Origin: Hyphomicrobiaceae bacterium
Lineage (GTDB): Bacteria > Pseudomonadota > Alphaproteobacteria > Rhizobiales > Devosiaceae
Reading direction: 5' to 3'
Assembly (NCBI GenBank): GCA_020638095.1
Contig: JACKJF010000003.1
Span: 682,001-746,000 of the forward strand
DNA: 64,000 nucleotides
This document shows, in pieces, positions 33,471 to 41,934 of the stretch (the first letter of the stretch is position 1; each line of letters begins with the position of its first letter). Position numbers and translations under genes: made by a program. The notes under the pieces are model-generated. The model saw nothing but the letters and a program-made list of their open reading frames with translations. It was not told where the DNA came from and did not search any database.

Positions 33471-35890
33471 AATTCACGCTGGAATGGCTCAAGGATCACC
33501 TCGAGACTGACGCATCGGTCGCCGACATCGTCGAGACGCTGACGGTGACGGGCACTGAGGTCGAGGCGGTCGAGGATCAGTCGGAGCTCTACAAAGGCTT
33601 CGTCGTCGCCGACGTGCTGAGCGCGAAACGGCACCCAAATGCCGACAAGCTGCAGGTCTGCATGGTTGATTACGGCGCCGGCCAGCCGGTGCAGGTCGTC
33701 TGTGGCGCGCCCAATGCCCGCGCCGGCATGAGGGGCGTCTTCGCCCCTGCCGGCACCTTCATCCCGGGCAGCGATTTCACTCTGACCAAAGGCAATATCC
33801 GTGGTGAGGAAAGCAATGGCATGCTCTGTTCCGAGCGTGAACTGCTTTTGAGCGACGACCATACCGGCATCATTGATCTGCCGGCCGACGCGCCGGTCGG
33901 GGAGAGCTTCGCCAGATATCGCCACCTCGACAATGTCGTCATCGAAGTCGAGATCACTCCGAACCGCGGCGATTGCGCCTCGGTGCGCGGCCTTGCCCGT
34001 GAACTGGCCGCCGCCGGTCTCGGCAAGCTCAAGCCGCTCGATATCGCGAAAGTCCCATCCGCCGGCCCGAGCCCCATTCCGCCGCTTGAGCATCGCTTTG
34101 CCGAAAGCGAGCCGAGAACCGTGCGCAAGTTCTGTGGAAGGCTGATCAAGGGCGTCAAGAACGGCCCGTCGCCCGAATGGCTGCAGAACCGGCTGCGCGC
34201 CATCGGCCTTAGGCCCATCAACGCGCTCGCCGATATCACCAACCTGATTTCCTACGATCTCGGCCGGCCGCTCCACGCCTACGATCCCGACAAGGTCGTT
34301 GGCACCATGCACCTGCGCAACGCGAGAAGGGGCGAGATGCTCGATGGTCTCGACAATCAGGATCATGAGCTCGACGAAACCATGTGCGTCATTGCCGACG
34401 ATCAGGGCCCGCTTTGTCTCGGCGGCATTCTTGGCGGCAAGCGGTCGGGCTGCACGGATGAAACGGTCAACGTCTTCATGGAATCGGCGGCGTGGGACCC
34501 GCGCCTGATCGCGGCGACCGGCCGGAAGACCGGCATCATTTCCGATGCGCGCTATCGATTCGAACGGTCCGTCGATCCGGCACTCACCGAGCCCGGCCTC
34601 GAACTGGCGACCAAATGGGTACTCGAGTTCTGCGGCGGCACGCCGATGGAGCCGGTCACTTCGGGCGCGGAAGAGATCCCCGAAGTCATCGTCTCCTTCC
34701 CCTTGGCCGAAGTCAAACGCCTGACCGGCCTCGACGTGTCCGAAGCCGAAATGAAGGCGGCGCTGACGCTTCTCGGCTTCTGGGTCGTCGGGCAGGGCGA
34801 TGTCGTCAAGGTTGCGGTGCCGTCGTGGCGGCCCGACGTCCTGACCAAGACGGACCTGGTCGAAGAGGTCATGCGAATTGTCGGGGTCGACAAGGTGCCG
34901 GTCGAACCGCTCGCTCGTCTCGACAGCGTGGCAAAGCGCATGCTGACACCGATCCAGAAGCGCCGAAACCTGGCCCGCCGGGCACTGGCGGCGCGTGGTC
35001 TCGATGAAGCCGTCACCTGGTCCTTCGTCTCCGAAGATCTCGCCAGACGCTTTGGCGGCGGCGCGCCCGCGCTCAAGCTCTCCAATCCGATTGCCTCTGA
35101 GCTCAGCGACATGCGCCCCTCGCTCCTGCCAGGTCTGCTGATGGCGTCGCAACGCAATGCCAATCGCGGTTTTGGCGATCTCGGCCTTTTCGAAGTCGGG
35201 CAGGTTTTCAAGTCCGACACACCGGATGGCCAGCGCAACCATGCGACGGCCATCCGAACCGGGACCTATGAGTTCGAAGGTGCGGGCCGCCATTGGCAGA
35301 AAAACGCCGACAAGGTCGATGTCTTCGACGCCAAGGCGGATCTGGCTGCGGTGCTCGACGTGATCGGCATGGATATCGACAAGGTGCAACTGAGCGACGA
35401 AGCGCCCGACTGGGCCCATCCGGGCAGGGGTGGACGGGTTCAGCTCGGGCCCAAGAACGTCATCGGCTGGTTCGGCGAGCTGCATCCCTCCCTCATGGCC
35501 GATCTTGGCCTCAAGGGACCGATCGTCGCGATCGAGATGGACCTCGACGCCGTTCCTGATCCGAAATCGAAAGGGGTCAAGGCCAGGCCGGCACTGGCGG
35601 CATCCGATCTTATGCCACTGAGCCGGGACTTTGCCTTCGTGGTCGACGCCGACGTGTCCGCAGCAAAGATCATCAAGGCCGCCGGCGGCGCCGACAAGGC
35701 CCTGATTTCCGGTGTGAACGTTTTCGACGTGTTCGAAGCGGAGCATCTCGGCGCGGGCAAGAAATCGGTTGCCATCGAGGTCACGCTGCAGCCGCGAGGC
35801 AAGACCCTGACCGATGAGGATATCGACGCCTTCTCGAAATCGCTGGTCGCTGCGGTTGAAAAGGCGACGGGCGGGGTATTGCGCGCGTGA
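33467..35890 (+). CDS. pheT: Phenylalanyl-tRNA synthetase beta subunit
   Basis: The 807-residue subunit has the N-terminal tRNA-binding domain (residues about 40-150), B3/B4 editing domain, B5 domain, catalytic-like core and the C-terminal anticodon-binding FDX-ACB domain (from about residue 710, SRDFAFVVDADV). Length is normal. It is translationally coupled to the exonuclease-like gene before it. Confidence 0.97.
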   Translation: MKFTLEWLKDHLETDASVADIVETLTVTGTEVEAVEDQSELYKGFVVADVLSAKRHPNADKLQVCMVDYGAGQPVQVVCGAPNARAGMRGVFAPAGTFIPGSDFTLTKGNIRGEESNGMLCSERELLLSDDHTGIIDLPADAPVGESFARYRHLDNVVIEVEITPNRGDCASVRGLARELAAAGLGKLKPLDIAKVPSAGPSPIPPLEHRFAESEPRTVRKFCGRLIKGVKNGPSPEWLQNRLRAIGLRPINALADITNLISYDLGRPLHAYDPDKVVGTMHLRNARRGEMLDGLDNQDHELDETMCVIADDQGPLCLGGILGGKRSGCTDETVNVFMESAAWDPRLIAATGRKTGIISDARYRFERSVDPALTEPGLELATKWVLEFCGGTPMEPVTSGAEEIPEVIVSFPLAEVKRLTGLDVSEAEMKAALTLLGFWVVGQGDVVKVAVPSWRPDVLTKTDLVEEVMRIVGVDKVPVEPLARLDSVAKRMLTPIQKRRNLARRALAARGLDEAVTWSFVSEDLARRFGGGAPALKLSNPIASELSDMRPSLLPGLLMASQRNANRGFGDLGLFEVGQVFKSDTPDGQRNHATAIRTGTYEFEGAGRHWQKNADKVDVFDAKADLAAVLDVIGMDIDKVQLSDEAPDWAHPGRGGRVQLGPKNVIGWFGELHPSLMADLGLKGPIVAIEMDLDAVPDPKSKGVKARPALAASDLMPLSRDFAFVVDADVSAAKIIKAAGGADKALISGVNVFDVFEAEHLGAGKKSVAIEVTLQPRGKTLTDEDIDAFSKSLVAAVEKATGGVLRA

Positions 35891-35920
35891 CGGCAGGGGT
35901 GACAGGTCGGGGAGTTCGCG

Positions 35921-37090
35921 TTGCCCGCTGAACTCCTGCGTCCGGCATGTTCGGCCTTCTTTCTCGACGCGGGCGGCGACCTGCGGCGCCTGCCGATTCA
36001 TCCGGAGCGTCATCGCTCGGATGCCTTTCTCGCGCGCTTCGAAGACCGGGCGGTCTTCTACGACTGTTTCCGCGCCGCCGGGGGCGACGACATCCTTCTG
36101 GTCGGTCCTCCGCCAGTCAATCTTTTGCCGGCGCTCAACGCCGCGACATTCACCGACGCCAGATCCGGCCGGACCCTCAAAGCCAGTCACACCATCTCCC
36201 GCTCCACGCTTCTGACCCGACTGATGTCGGATGCGGGAACTGAGGATGTCGATATTGCCTTCGGCGGACAATCGCAGCGACTGAGGGTCCAGCCCAATTT
36301 CGGCGCAGTGCTCGAAGGCGCCCGCATCCTGACCGGCATGAACCACGACAATCGCCTCGAATGGATCGCCGACTGGGCCGAATGGCACGTACGCCAGCAC
36401 AAGGTCGATGCCGTCGTTCTCTTCGACAACGGGTCCACCACCTACACGCTCGATGAACTCGGCGAGGTACTGACTGAGATCGAAGGGCTGAAGACGGTGA
36501 TGCTGTTCGACTGGCCTTTCCGCTTTGGCGCGCGCGACAACAAGGCCACAACCCACCATTACTGGGCACATTTCCTGCAGATCAGCGCTCTCAATCTCAC
36601 GCTGAAACGCTGCGCCGCGAAGGCCTACGGGCTACTCAATTGCGACATGGATGAGTTGGTGGCGCCGGTTGCGGGTGACATCTTCACCCTGGCGCGGTCG
36701 CGCCCGCACGGAATTGCGGCGCTCGGCGGACAATGGGTGCAGTCGGTCGTGCCGTCGGGCCATCCGGCCGAGCGGCATTCCGACTTTACCCATGTGCTGC
36801 GGGGTGGGCTGTCGCGTCTCTGTCCGAAAAAATGGGCCATCGATCCGTCCCGGGAATGGCTCCAGTCCGATGCGACCTTTCCCTACTGGCATCGCATCAT
36901 GGGTGCGCCAGATCGCCTCCTGACCGAAAAACCGGTTGCGCACTACTTCCACTTTCGCGGTATATCGACGAACTGGAAAGAGAACCGCCGCAACACGTCC
37001 GTCCCCTCGGCGCTGCTGCATCGACGTGACCCTGAACTTGCCGATGCGCTGAAAAGAGTATGGCCGGACCGAATGAGTGATCCCCGATGA
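35921..37090 (+). CDS. Putative glycosyltransferase (GT92/GT2-like)
   Basis: A TTG start at 35921 has GGGGAG six bases upstream and gives 389 residues. The middle resembles family-92-like transferases: the NHDNRLEWIADWAEWH start of the domain, VVLFDNGST, and LLNCDMDELVAP, whose DMD is the likely metal- and sugar-nucleotide-binding DxD. No membrane segment is evident. It overlaps the O-antigen-ligase-like gene by four bases, so both probably build or modify a surface glycan. Confidence 0.75.
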   Translation: MPAELLRPACSAFFLDAGGDLRRLPIHPERHRSDAFLARFEDRAVFYDCFRAAGGDDILLVGPPPVNLLPALNAATFTDARSGRTLKASHTISRSTLLTRLMSDAGTEDVDIAFGGQSQRLRVQPNFGAVLEGARILTGMNHDNRLEWIADWAEWHVRQHKVDAVVLFDNGSTTYTLDELGEVLTEIEGLKTVMLFDWPFRFGARDNKATTHHYWAHFLQISALNLTLKRCAAKAYGLLNCDMDELVAPVAGDIFTLARSRPHGIAALGGQWVQSVVPSGHPAERHSDFTHVLRGGLSRLCPKKWAIDPSREWLQSDATFPYWHRIMGAPDRLLTEKPVAHYFHFRGISTNWKENRRNTSVPSALLHRRDPELADALKRVWPDRMSDPR

Positions 37091-38394
37091 GCTTTCTGAG
37101 CCTCCTCACCAAGGATCGTCCCGAACCCTGGGCGGTCGGCCTCTTCGTGCTTTTCCTTCTGGCCTTCTTCATCGGCCAGCCGCTGTTCGGCTCCTACGGT
37201 TCCGCGGCGGCATTGATCGTCGCCATGGCCGCGCTTGTCCTGTTCATCTCGAAGGACGCCCGCACCTTTGCGTTGAAGCAGAAAACGCTCTGGATCTTCC
37301 TTCTCGCCTATGTGCTCCTGGTTACACCTTTCCTTTTTACCGCCGAAGAGCCGCATGATCTGATCTATGCCGCCAACTTCCTCGCCTTCATTCTGGTGGT
37401 GCCGACACTCGTCCTGACGCATCGGTTTCGGGGAAACGCCTGGGCGCTCGTTGTTGTCAGTCTGGCACTTCTTGGTGCCGGTCTTGGGCTCCTCATCTCT
37501 GGTTTCAGTGTTCTGATCGAAGGCCAGAATCGCGCGCAGGGCATGATGGCCAACCCCAACATGCTGGCACAGTTGACCCTGACCTTTGGTTTTACCGCCC
37601 TGGCGGGTTTCCATCTGACCGAAAAATGGTGGCGGTTTCTCTTTCTCGCCGGTCCGATCATGGCCGGCGTGGTCATTCTGCTGTCCGGATCGCGCGGCGT
37701 GCTTGTCAGCGCCGTTCCGGTGGGTGTGTTTGGCCTGATCTTTCTATCGATCCAGCCGGGTGTGCGGCGCTGGGTCTATGCCGGCATTGCCGTTGCCGTG
37801 CTTGGCGTCGGGGGCCTCCTCGTTGTGGATCGCGATGCCCTCGGACCAATCAATCGGGCGCTTTCGATTCAGAGTGTCACAACGCGCGCCATCGAGGGCA
37901 AGAACCTCAGGGACTGGAGCGCGTTCATGCGCCTCGAACTCTACAAGGGCGCGGTCCGCGCCTTCTTTGAATCGCCAATCATCGGTCATGGCTGGCAGGA
38001 CGCCGTTCAGGTCGCCGCCCGCGACATTCCGGGCAAAACCAGCCGCTACCGCAAGACAAACGCGCAGCTTGCGGCCCGTTGGCCCAACATGCACAACGAC
38101 CCGCTCGGCTTTGCCGCGGCGTCGGGCATTTTCGGCATCGCCTCCTACCTGTTGCTGATGGTCGCGCCAATCACGGTCGTCGGCCGCAGAGACCGGTTCT
38201 TCGCCCATCGGCTTTTCCTGATGGCAAGCCTGGTTGCAAGCACGCTTGTCCACGGCCTGATCGACGCACCATTCGGCCATGACATGGGCGTCAACACCTA
38301 TGCCCTTCTGACCGTTCTAGTATTGGGGGTGTTCCAGCCGCGTGACGATGATTCCCAACCGGCCGAAAGTCAGGCTGCCGATCAGATCGCGTGA
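37087..38394 (+). CDS. O-antigen ligase/polymerase-like membrane protein
   Basis: The 435-residue protein has about eleven hydrophobic segments and the Wzy_C-type central loop: GMMANPNMLAQL, LLSGSRGVLVS, and a large periplasmic loop with ESPIIGHGWQDA and WPNMHNDPLGFAAASG. Such proteins join or polymerise lipid-linked glycans at the periplasmic face. Start overlaps the glycosyltransferase stop as ATGA. Its 3' end overlaps the convergent MFS gene by 13 bases. Confidence 0.85.
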   Translation: MSFLSLLTKDRPEPWAVGLFVLFLLAFFIGQPLFGSYGSAAALIVAMAALVLFISKDARTFALKQKTLWIFLLAYVLLVTPFLFTAEEPHDLIYAANFLAFILVVPTLVLTHRFRGNAWALVVVSLALLGAGLGLLISGFSVLIEGQNRAQGMMANPNMLAQLTLTFGFTALAGFHLTEKWWRFLFLAGPIMAGVVILLSGSRGVLVSAVPVGVFGLIFLSIQPGVRRWVYAGIAVAVLGVGGLLVVDRDALGPINRALSIQSVTTRAIEGKNLRDWSAFMRLELYKGAVRAFFESPIIGHGWQDAVQVAARDIPGKTSRYRKTNAQLAARWPNMHNDPLGFAAASGIFGIASYLLLMVAPITVVGRRDRFFAHRLFLMASLVASTLVHGLIDAPFGHDMGVNTYALLTVLVLGVFQPRDDDSQPAESQAADQIA

Positions 38395-39791
38395 ATGGCC
38401 TCCTCGGGGACCCGCGCAAAGCGAAATGCGGCAACCAGCGCCGGAACGCCAAGCACTGAAGACACCAGCATCATCCAGAATCCGACACTGCGTGCGACCT
38501 CTGGCGTCATCGCATCGGAAAAGCCGATGCGATTGCAAAGAACCGACAGAAAGGCGGCGCCGAGCGCAAGTCCGGCCCTTTGGATCGTGTTGACCGCCGA
38601 GGAAATGCGCGCGTTTTCCTGGACGTCGGGGTGCTGTGTCGACCGGCGCAGCAGAAGTCCCCAACAGGCCCCGAAACCCGCACCATCCATGAAGAGCCCG
38701 AGACCGATCGCCCAGAGGCTGTCCGTCGCAAAGCCATAGGTGATTGCCGGCGACGACAGCACGATGACCAGCGCTGCGGCACGAATGATCGCCGGTTCCT
38801 GATGTCCGGCGACCCCCGAAAGCACGGCTGCGGTCAGTGTCCAGCCGCCAGCCGCAAGAAACAGAAGATAGCCGATCTCGAGTGGCGGCAGCTGATAGGC
38901 ATCGGCCAGAATGATCGGGCCGAACACGCCCATTGCCACCGTGGCGATGGAGCCGAAGAAGACGAATGCGCTCATTGCCCCGATCGGGGTCTTCGGATCA
39001 TAGGCATGCGCCGGCAGCAGCGCCGTCGGACCCGAAATCCGGTCACGGCGGGCATAGAGGACCGACGCGACGATGCCGCCGCCAATCAGCGTCAGAGCGG
39101 CGAACGTGTCATTGACAAGCGACGCGGTGGCGACCAGCGTCACGCCGGCCGTGATCAAAGCCATGCGGGTGAGCGGAAATCGCTCTTCGGATGGTTCGGA
39201 ATCGTCACTGCCGTCCTTCTGACCCCGATAGGCGAAGATCGCCGCGATACCGACCCCGACGGCGATGGCGGCAGCATATAGAAACGCGGTCCGCCAGGTC
39301 GCAAACTGAGCGAATAACGCGCCGATCAGCGGCGCTCCGAACGCCGCCAATCCCCAGATCACCGAAATGACGGCGAAGGCGCGAACCCTTAGTTCGGGCG
39401 CGAATGCCCTCGTGATGCCGATATTGGCCAGGGAGACGAGGGCCCCGCCGCAAAAGGCCTGGAACAGCCTTCCGATCTGGAAGGTCAGCATGTCCGGCGC
39501 CGCAGCGCTGACGAGGCAGCCGACCAGAAGACCAGCGACGTTGAACAGAAACGCCCGTGAAATGCGCCACTTGCGCACCAGGAAAACGCTGAAGGCTCCA
39601 GCAACGATGGAAAAGGCCTGGAACAGCGCTCCGGCCCAGCCGATCAGCTCCGCCCCGCCAAGATCAGGAACGATCACCGGCATCAGGGTGGCAACCATCA
39701 GCCCGTCGGCCGCGAACAGCCAGATGCCGCTGCCATAGACAGCAAGCAGAAACGCACCTTCCGATCGAAACAGGTCCCGCCAGCCGTTCAT
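38382..39791 (-). CDS. MFS transporter
   Basis: The 469-residue protein has about fourteen hydrophobic segments and the MFS motif region VFLVRKWRISRAFL in the first half, suggesting a drug/H+ antiporter. GAGGGGG lies just before the ATG. A dyad in the promoter area (39806-39823) suggests control by a TetR- or MarR-like regulator that is not encoded next to it. The substrate is unknown. Confidence 0.85.
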   Translation of the reverse strand: MNGWRDLFRSEGAFLLAVYGSGIWLFAADGLMVATLMPVIVPDLGGAELIGWAGALFQAFSIVAGAFSVFLVRKWRISRAFLFNVAGLLVGCLVSAAAPDMLTFQIGRLFQAFCGGALVSLANIGITRAFAPELRVRAFAVISVIWGLAAFGAPLIGALFAQFATWRTAFLYAAAIAVGVGIAAIFAYRGQKDGSDDSEPSEERFPLTRMALITAGVTLVATASLVNDTFAALTLIGGGIVASVLYARRDRISGPTALLPAHAYDPKTPIGAMSAFVFFGSIATVAMGVFGPIILADAYQLPPLEIGYLLFLAAGGWTLTAAVLSGVAGHQEPAIIRAAALVIVLSSPAITYGFATDSLWAIGLGLFMDGAGFGACWGLLLRRSTQHPDVQENARISSAVNTIQRAGLALGAAFLSVLCNRIGFSDAMTPEVARSVGFWMMLVSSVLGVPALVAAFRFARVPEEAIHAI

Positions 39792-39805
39792 GTGCCCCCT
39801 CTTTT

Positions 39806-39823
39806 ATAAACCGATATGTTTAT
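39806..39823. promoter_or_regulatory. Operator-like dyad upstream of the MFS gene
   Basis: ATAAAC, six bases and GTTTAT make a perfect dyad 15 bases from the MFS start, in an AT-rich patch (TTTTATAAAC...TTTATTAAAA). The layout resembles TetR-family operators. A repressor bound here would block the transcript start or ribosome site. Confidence 0.5.
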
Positions 39824-39912
39824 TAAAAGTGCAGGTCAAGCGAGAAATCTGACACCGATGGCTGTGGGCGCAACCGTTGACCGGCCCGGTGGCGCCCATG
39901 TAGCCTTTTGCC

Positions 39913-40236
39913 ATGTCAGACCGGAACCGCCTCGCTAACCTCTCAGCGCTGAAGAACGGCTATGACCCAACGGGCCTGCGCCTCGAAATTGCGGGGGAAA
40001 TGGCGAGCGCGCTTGGCGCCCAGGGAAAACGCGCGGCCGACGCCCTTGCGGAGCTCCGGGCAGCGACCGGTGAGGTGCGGGAACTTAAGCTCGACCGTGC
40101 CGCCTATGCCATCTGGGCGTTTTTCATCCAGCGCGAACTCTGCGGCATGCGCAATCATCGCGCGATCATCGCGGAACTGTGCGTACCCGACGAGGTCCTG
40201 AGGCGCATGGGAAGCGCGGCGACGCTCAAATCCTGA
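39913..40236 (+). CDS. Small conserved hypothetical protein (DUF6665-like)
   Basis: The 107-residue soluble protein is mostly helical (GLRLEIAGEMASALGAQGKRAADALAELR), with two cysteines near the end. The composition and fold pattern look like a real gene, and I believe similar proteins occur widely in Hyphomicrobiales, but I know no function. It stands alone, divergent from the MFS gene and convergent with the DUF2892 gene. Confidence 0.65.
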   Translation: MSDRNRLANLSALKNGYDPTGLRLEIAGEMASALGAQGKRAADALAELRAATGEVRELKLDRAAYAIWAFFIQRELCGMRNHRAIIAELCVPDEVLRRMGSAATLKS

Positions 40237-40251
40237 GGGCAAAAACGAAAC

Positions 40252-40273
40252 GGGAGCACCCAAGGGTGCTCCC
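40252..40273 (-). terminator. Terminator between convergent genes
   Basis: GGGAGCACCC, AA and GGGTGCTCCC form a perfect 10-bp stem. On the minus strand it is followed by GTTTCGTTTTTG, so it mainly ends the DUF2892 transcript; it may also stop the plus-strand gene. Confidence 0.8.
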
Positions 40274-40303
40274 GCTGCTCGAGCTGAAAGGAGGATGGTC
40301 GAG

Positions 40304-40504
40304 CTATTGTTTGACCGGGCAGGTGCTCATGCCGAAGATGCGATAGATCGGGCACCAACCCATCAGGGCGGTCGCAATCGGCACGATGCCGATCAGCATC
40401 CACCAGCGCCAGCCGGCGTCGGGGAAGATGAAGAACAGGGCGAGCATCGCAACACCGAGGACGATGCGGACGATCTTGTCGAGGCTTCCAACATTGGCTT
40501 TCAT
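40304..40504 (-). CDS. DUF2892 small inner-membrane protein (YgaP membrane-domain-like)
   Basis: The 66-residue protein has MKANVGSLDKIVRIVLGVAM, two close hydrophobic helices and a final CPIYRIFGMSTCPVKQ, the DUF2892 pattern also found fused to rhodanese in YgaP. AGGAGAGAC precedes the ATG. It follows the Crp/Fnr gene at 100 bases with a dyad between them, so it is probably a regulated target of that protein. A role in sulfur or redox chemistry is suggested by YgaP only. Confidence 0.85.
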   Translation of the reverse strand: MKANVGSLDKIVRIVLGVAMLALFFIFPDAGWRWWMLIGIVPIATALMGWCPIYRIFGMSTCPVKQ

Positions 40505-40575
40505 TTGTCTCTCCTTTGGCTGCGCCGAAGCGCGAAACTGGAATGGCTGATCAATAGCCGCTCCAGTCAAAGGGG

Positions 40576-40594
40576 TCTGTGATCAAGTCACAAA
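40576..40594. promoter_or_regulatory. Crp/Fnr-like binding site before the DUF2892 gene
   Basis: TCTGTGA, a TCAAG spacer and TCACAAA make a dyad matching at six of seven positions, close to the Crp half-site TGTGA but with a five-base spacer. It lies 12 bases past the Crp/Fnr stop and 72 bases before the DUF2892 start. Confidence 0.6.
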
Positions 40595-40605
40595 CATTTC
40601 GTTTT

Positions 40606-41268
40606 TTACATATGCGCGAGGGAAACCAGCGCGGACCGGTCGGCGACATGCACCTCTCCGCGCGTCAGGTCGACGATTCCGCGCTGCCTCAGATCATCGA
40701 GCCGCCGCGACACGACTTCACGCGATGTGCCAATGCGGGTGGCAAGCGCCTGGTGGGTTTCGCCGACCACCCCGTTTTCGTCCATCAGGTCGAGCATGGC
40801 AGCGGCCAGCCGGGTCTCGATCTTGACGAAGGCGACCTGCTCGAGAAGGTTCGTGACCCCCTGCATGCGCTGGGCGAAGGCTCGGAAAACGAACTGCCGG
40901 AAAGTCGGCGAATGTTCCATCAGACCGAAGAACCGCTCACGCGGCACGATCACCGCCGATACGTCGGTCCCGGCGACCGCTTCGCCCGAATAGTCTTCCT
41001 CGCCCAGAATCCCGAGCGTCGTCTGAACGCAGGTCTCGCCGGGCTGGACCGAATAAAGCAGCAGTTCCCGACCCGCCGGCCCGACCAGGTGCACATCGAT
41101 CCGCCCCGACAGGACGAGCACGAAACCCTGCGCGCGGTCGCCGGGACGAAAGAGAACATGGCCTTTCGGAATGACGACAGGTCCAAGCCCCGAAAGTTCT
41201 CGCTGCGCCGCGGGTTCGAGCGCGGTCAGGCCAGTCGCCTGCAAGATCCAGTTGGAACTTTCCCCCAT
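40606..41268 (-). CDS. Crp/Fnr-family transcriptional regulator
   Basis: The 220-residue protein has a cyclic-nucleotide-binding-like barrel (PKGHVLFRPGDRAQGFVLVLSGRIDV) and a C-terminal helix-turn-helix LATRIGTSREVVSRRLDDL. It lacks the N-terminal cysteine cluster of oxygen-sensing Fnr, so the signal is unknown. One cysteine (GETCVQT) is the only redox candidate. Likely target: the DUF2892 gene downstream. Confidence 0.87.
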   Translation of the reverse strand: MGESSNWILQATGLTALEPAAQRELSGLGPVVIPKGHVLFRPGDRAQGFVLVLSGRIDVHLVGPAGRELLLYSVQPGETCVQTTLGILGEEDYSGEAVAGTDVSAVIVPRERFFGLMEHSPTFRQFVFRAFAQRMQGVTNLLEQVAFVKIETRLAAAMLDLMDENGVVGETHQALATRIGTSREVVSRRLDDLRQRGIVDLTRGEVHVADRSALVSLAHM

Positions 41269-41285
41269 CGTTCCGAACCGGCCAC

Positions 41286-41924
41286 CTAGTTGTCGCGCAG
41301 GTCGTAGTGCGACAACGCATTGGTGTCGAAGTCGACGAAAAAGGCGATGGGATTGTCGATATATTCGCCGTCGGCATAGACGAACTGCGTGATGATGCCG
41401 GGGTCGCGCGGGTCCTCGACCACGTAGGTGTAGCAGTATTCAACCCCCACATCGTCCTTCCAGATGTCGCGCAGCTGGTTGCGGATTTCCTCGACGCGGG
41501 CTTCGGGAACCTCCTTGCCCTTGGTCGTCTCGACCGAAATATGATCGAACGTGCCGATGGTCATTTCGCAGAGCGCGCCGTCATCCCGCAACCGCCCGGT
41601 GATGGGCGACGTCAGGATCGTCTGCTCGTCCCATTTCTCGATGACGTCGTAGTGATATTCGTCGCCCTTTGAGTCGGTGACAATCGAAACGAAGCCGCAG
41701 CTTTGGCCCTGCGGGTCCATGCACCAGAAAGCGCCATCGACCAGAATGTTCTGCATCATCGCCTGGTCGAGATACATCGAACGTGGATAGAAGGTTGCCG
41801 GGTCCTGCCCCGGCTGCAGCTTTGCCGCCTCGGCCGGAAGAACCATCAGCCCGCTCGCGAGGAAAAGCGACCAAGCCAAGAGGCGTGGCACCAGACGTAG
41901 CGCCTCAAATCGGGTTCCGGCCAT
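41286..41924 (-). CDS. Unknown exported protein
   Basis: The 212-residue protein has a signal peptide (hydrophobic residues 11-30, ending LPAEAAKL) and four cysteines (FWCM, SCGF, LCEM, YCYT) that may form two disulfides. I do not recognise the family. It lies 17 bases upstream of the Crp/Fnr gene on the same strand and 10 bases downstream of the aldo/keto reductase gene. Confidence 0.65.
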   Translation of the reverse strand: MAGTRFEALRLVPRLLAWSLFLASGLMVLPAEAAKLQPGQDPATFYPRSMYLDQAMMQNILVDGAFWCMDPQGQSCGFVSIVTDSKGDEYHYDVIEKWDEQTILTSPITGRLRDDGALCEMTIGTFDHISVETTKGKEVPEARVEEIRNQLRDIWKDDVGVEYCYTYVVEDPRDPGIITQFVYADGEYIDNPIAFFVDFDTNALSHYDLRDN

Positions 41925-41934
41925 TCATTCCTCC

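Noticed and set aside
33461..36571. Open frame of over 1000 codons on the minus strand opposite pheT and the glycosyltransferase
   Set aside because: It is antisense to clearly real genes, has no recognisable domain and shows the composition of a GC-rich shadow frame.
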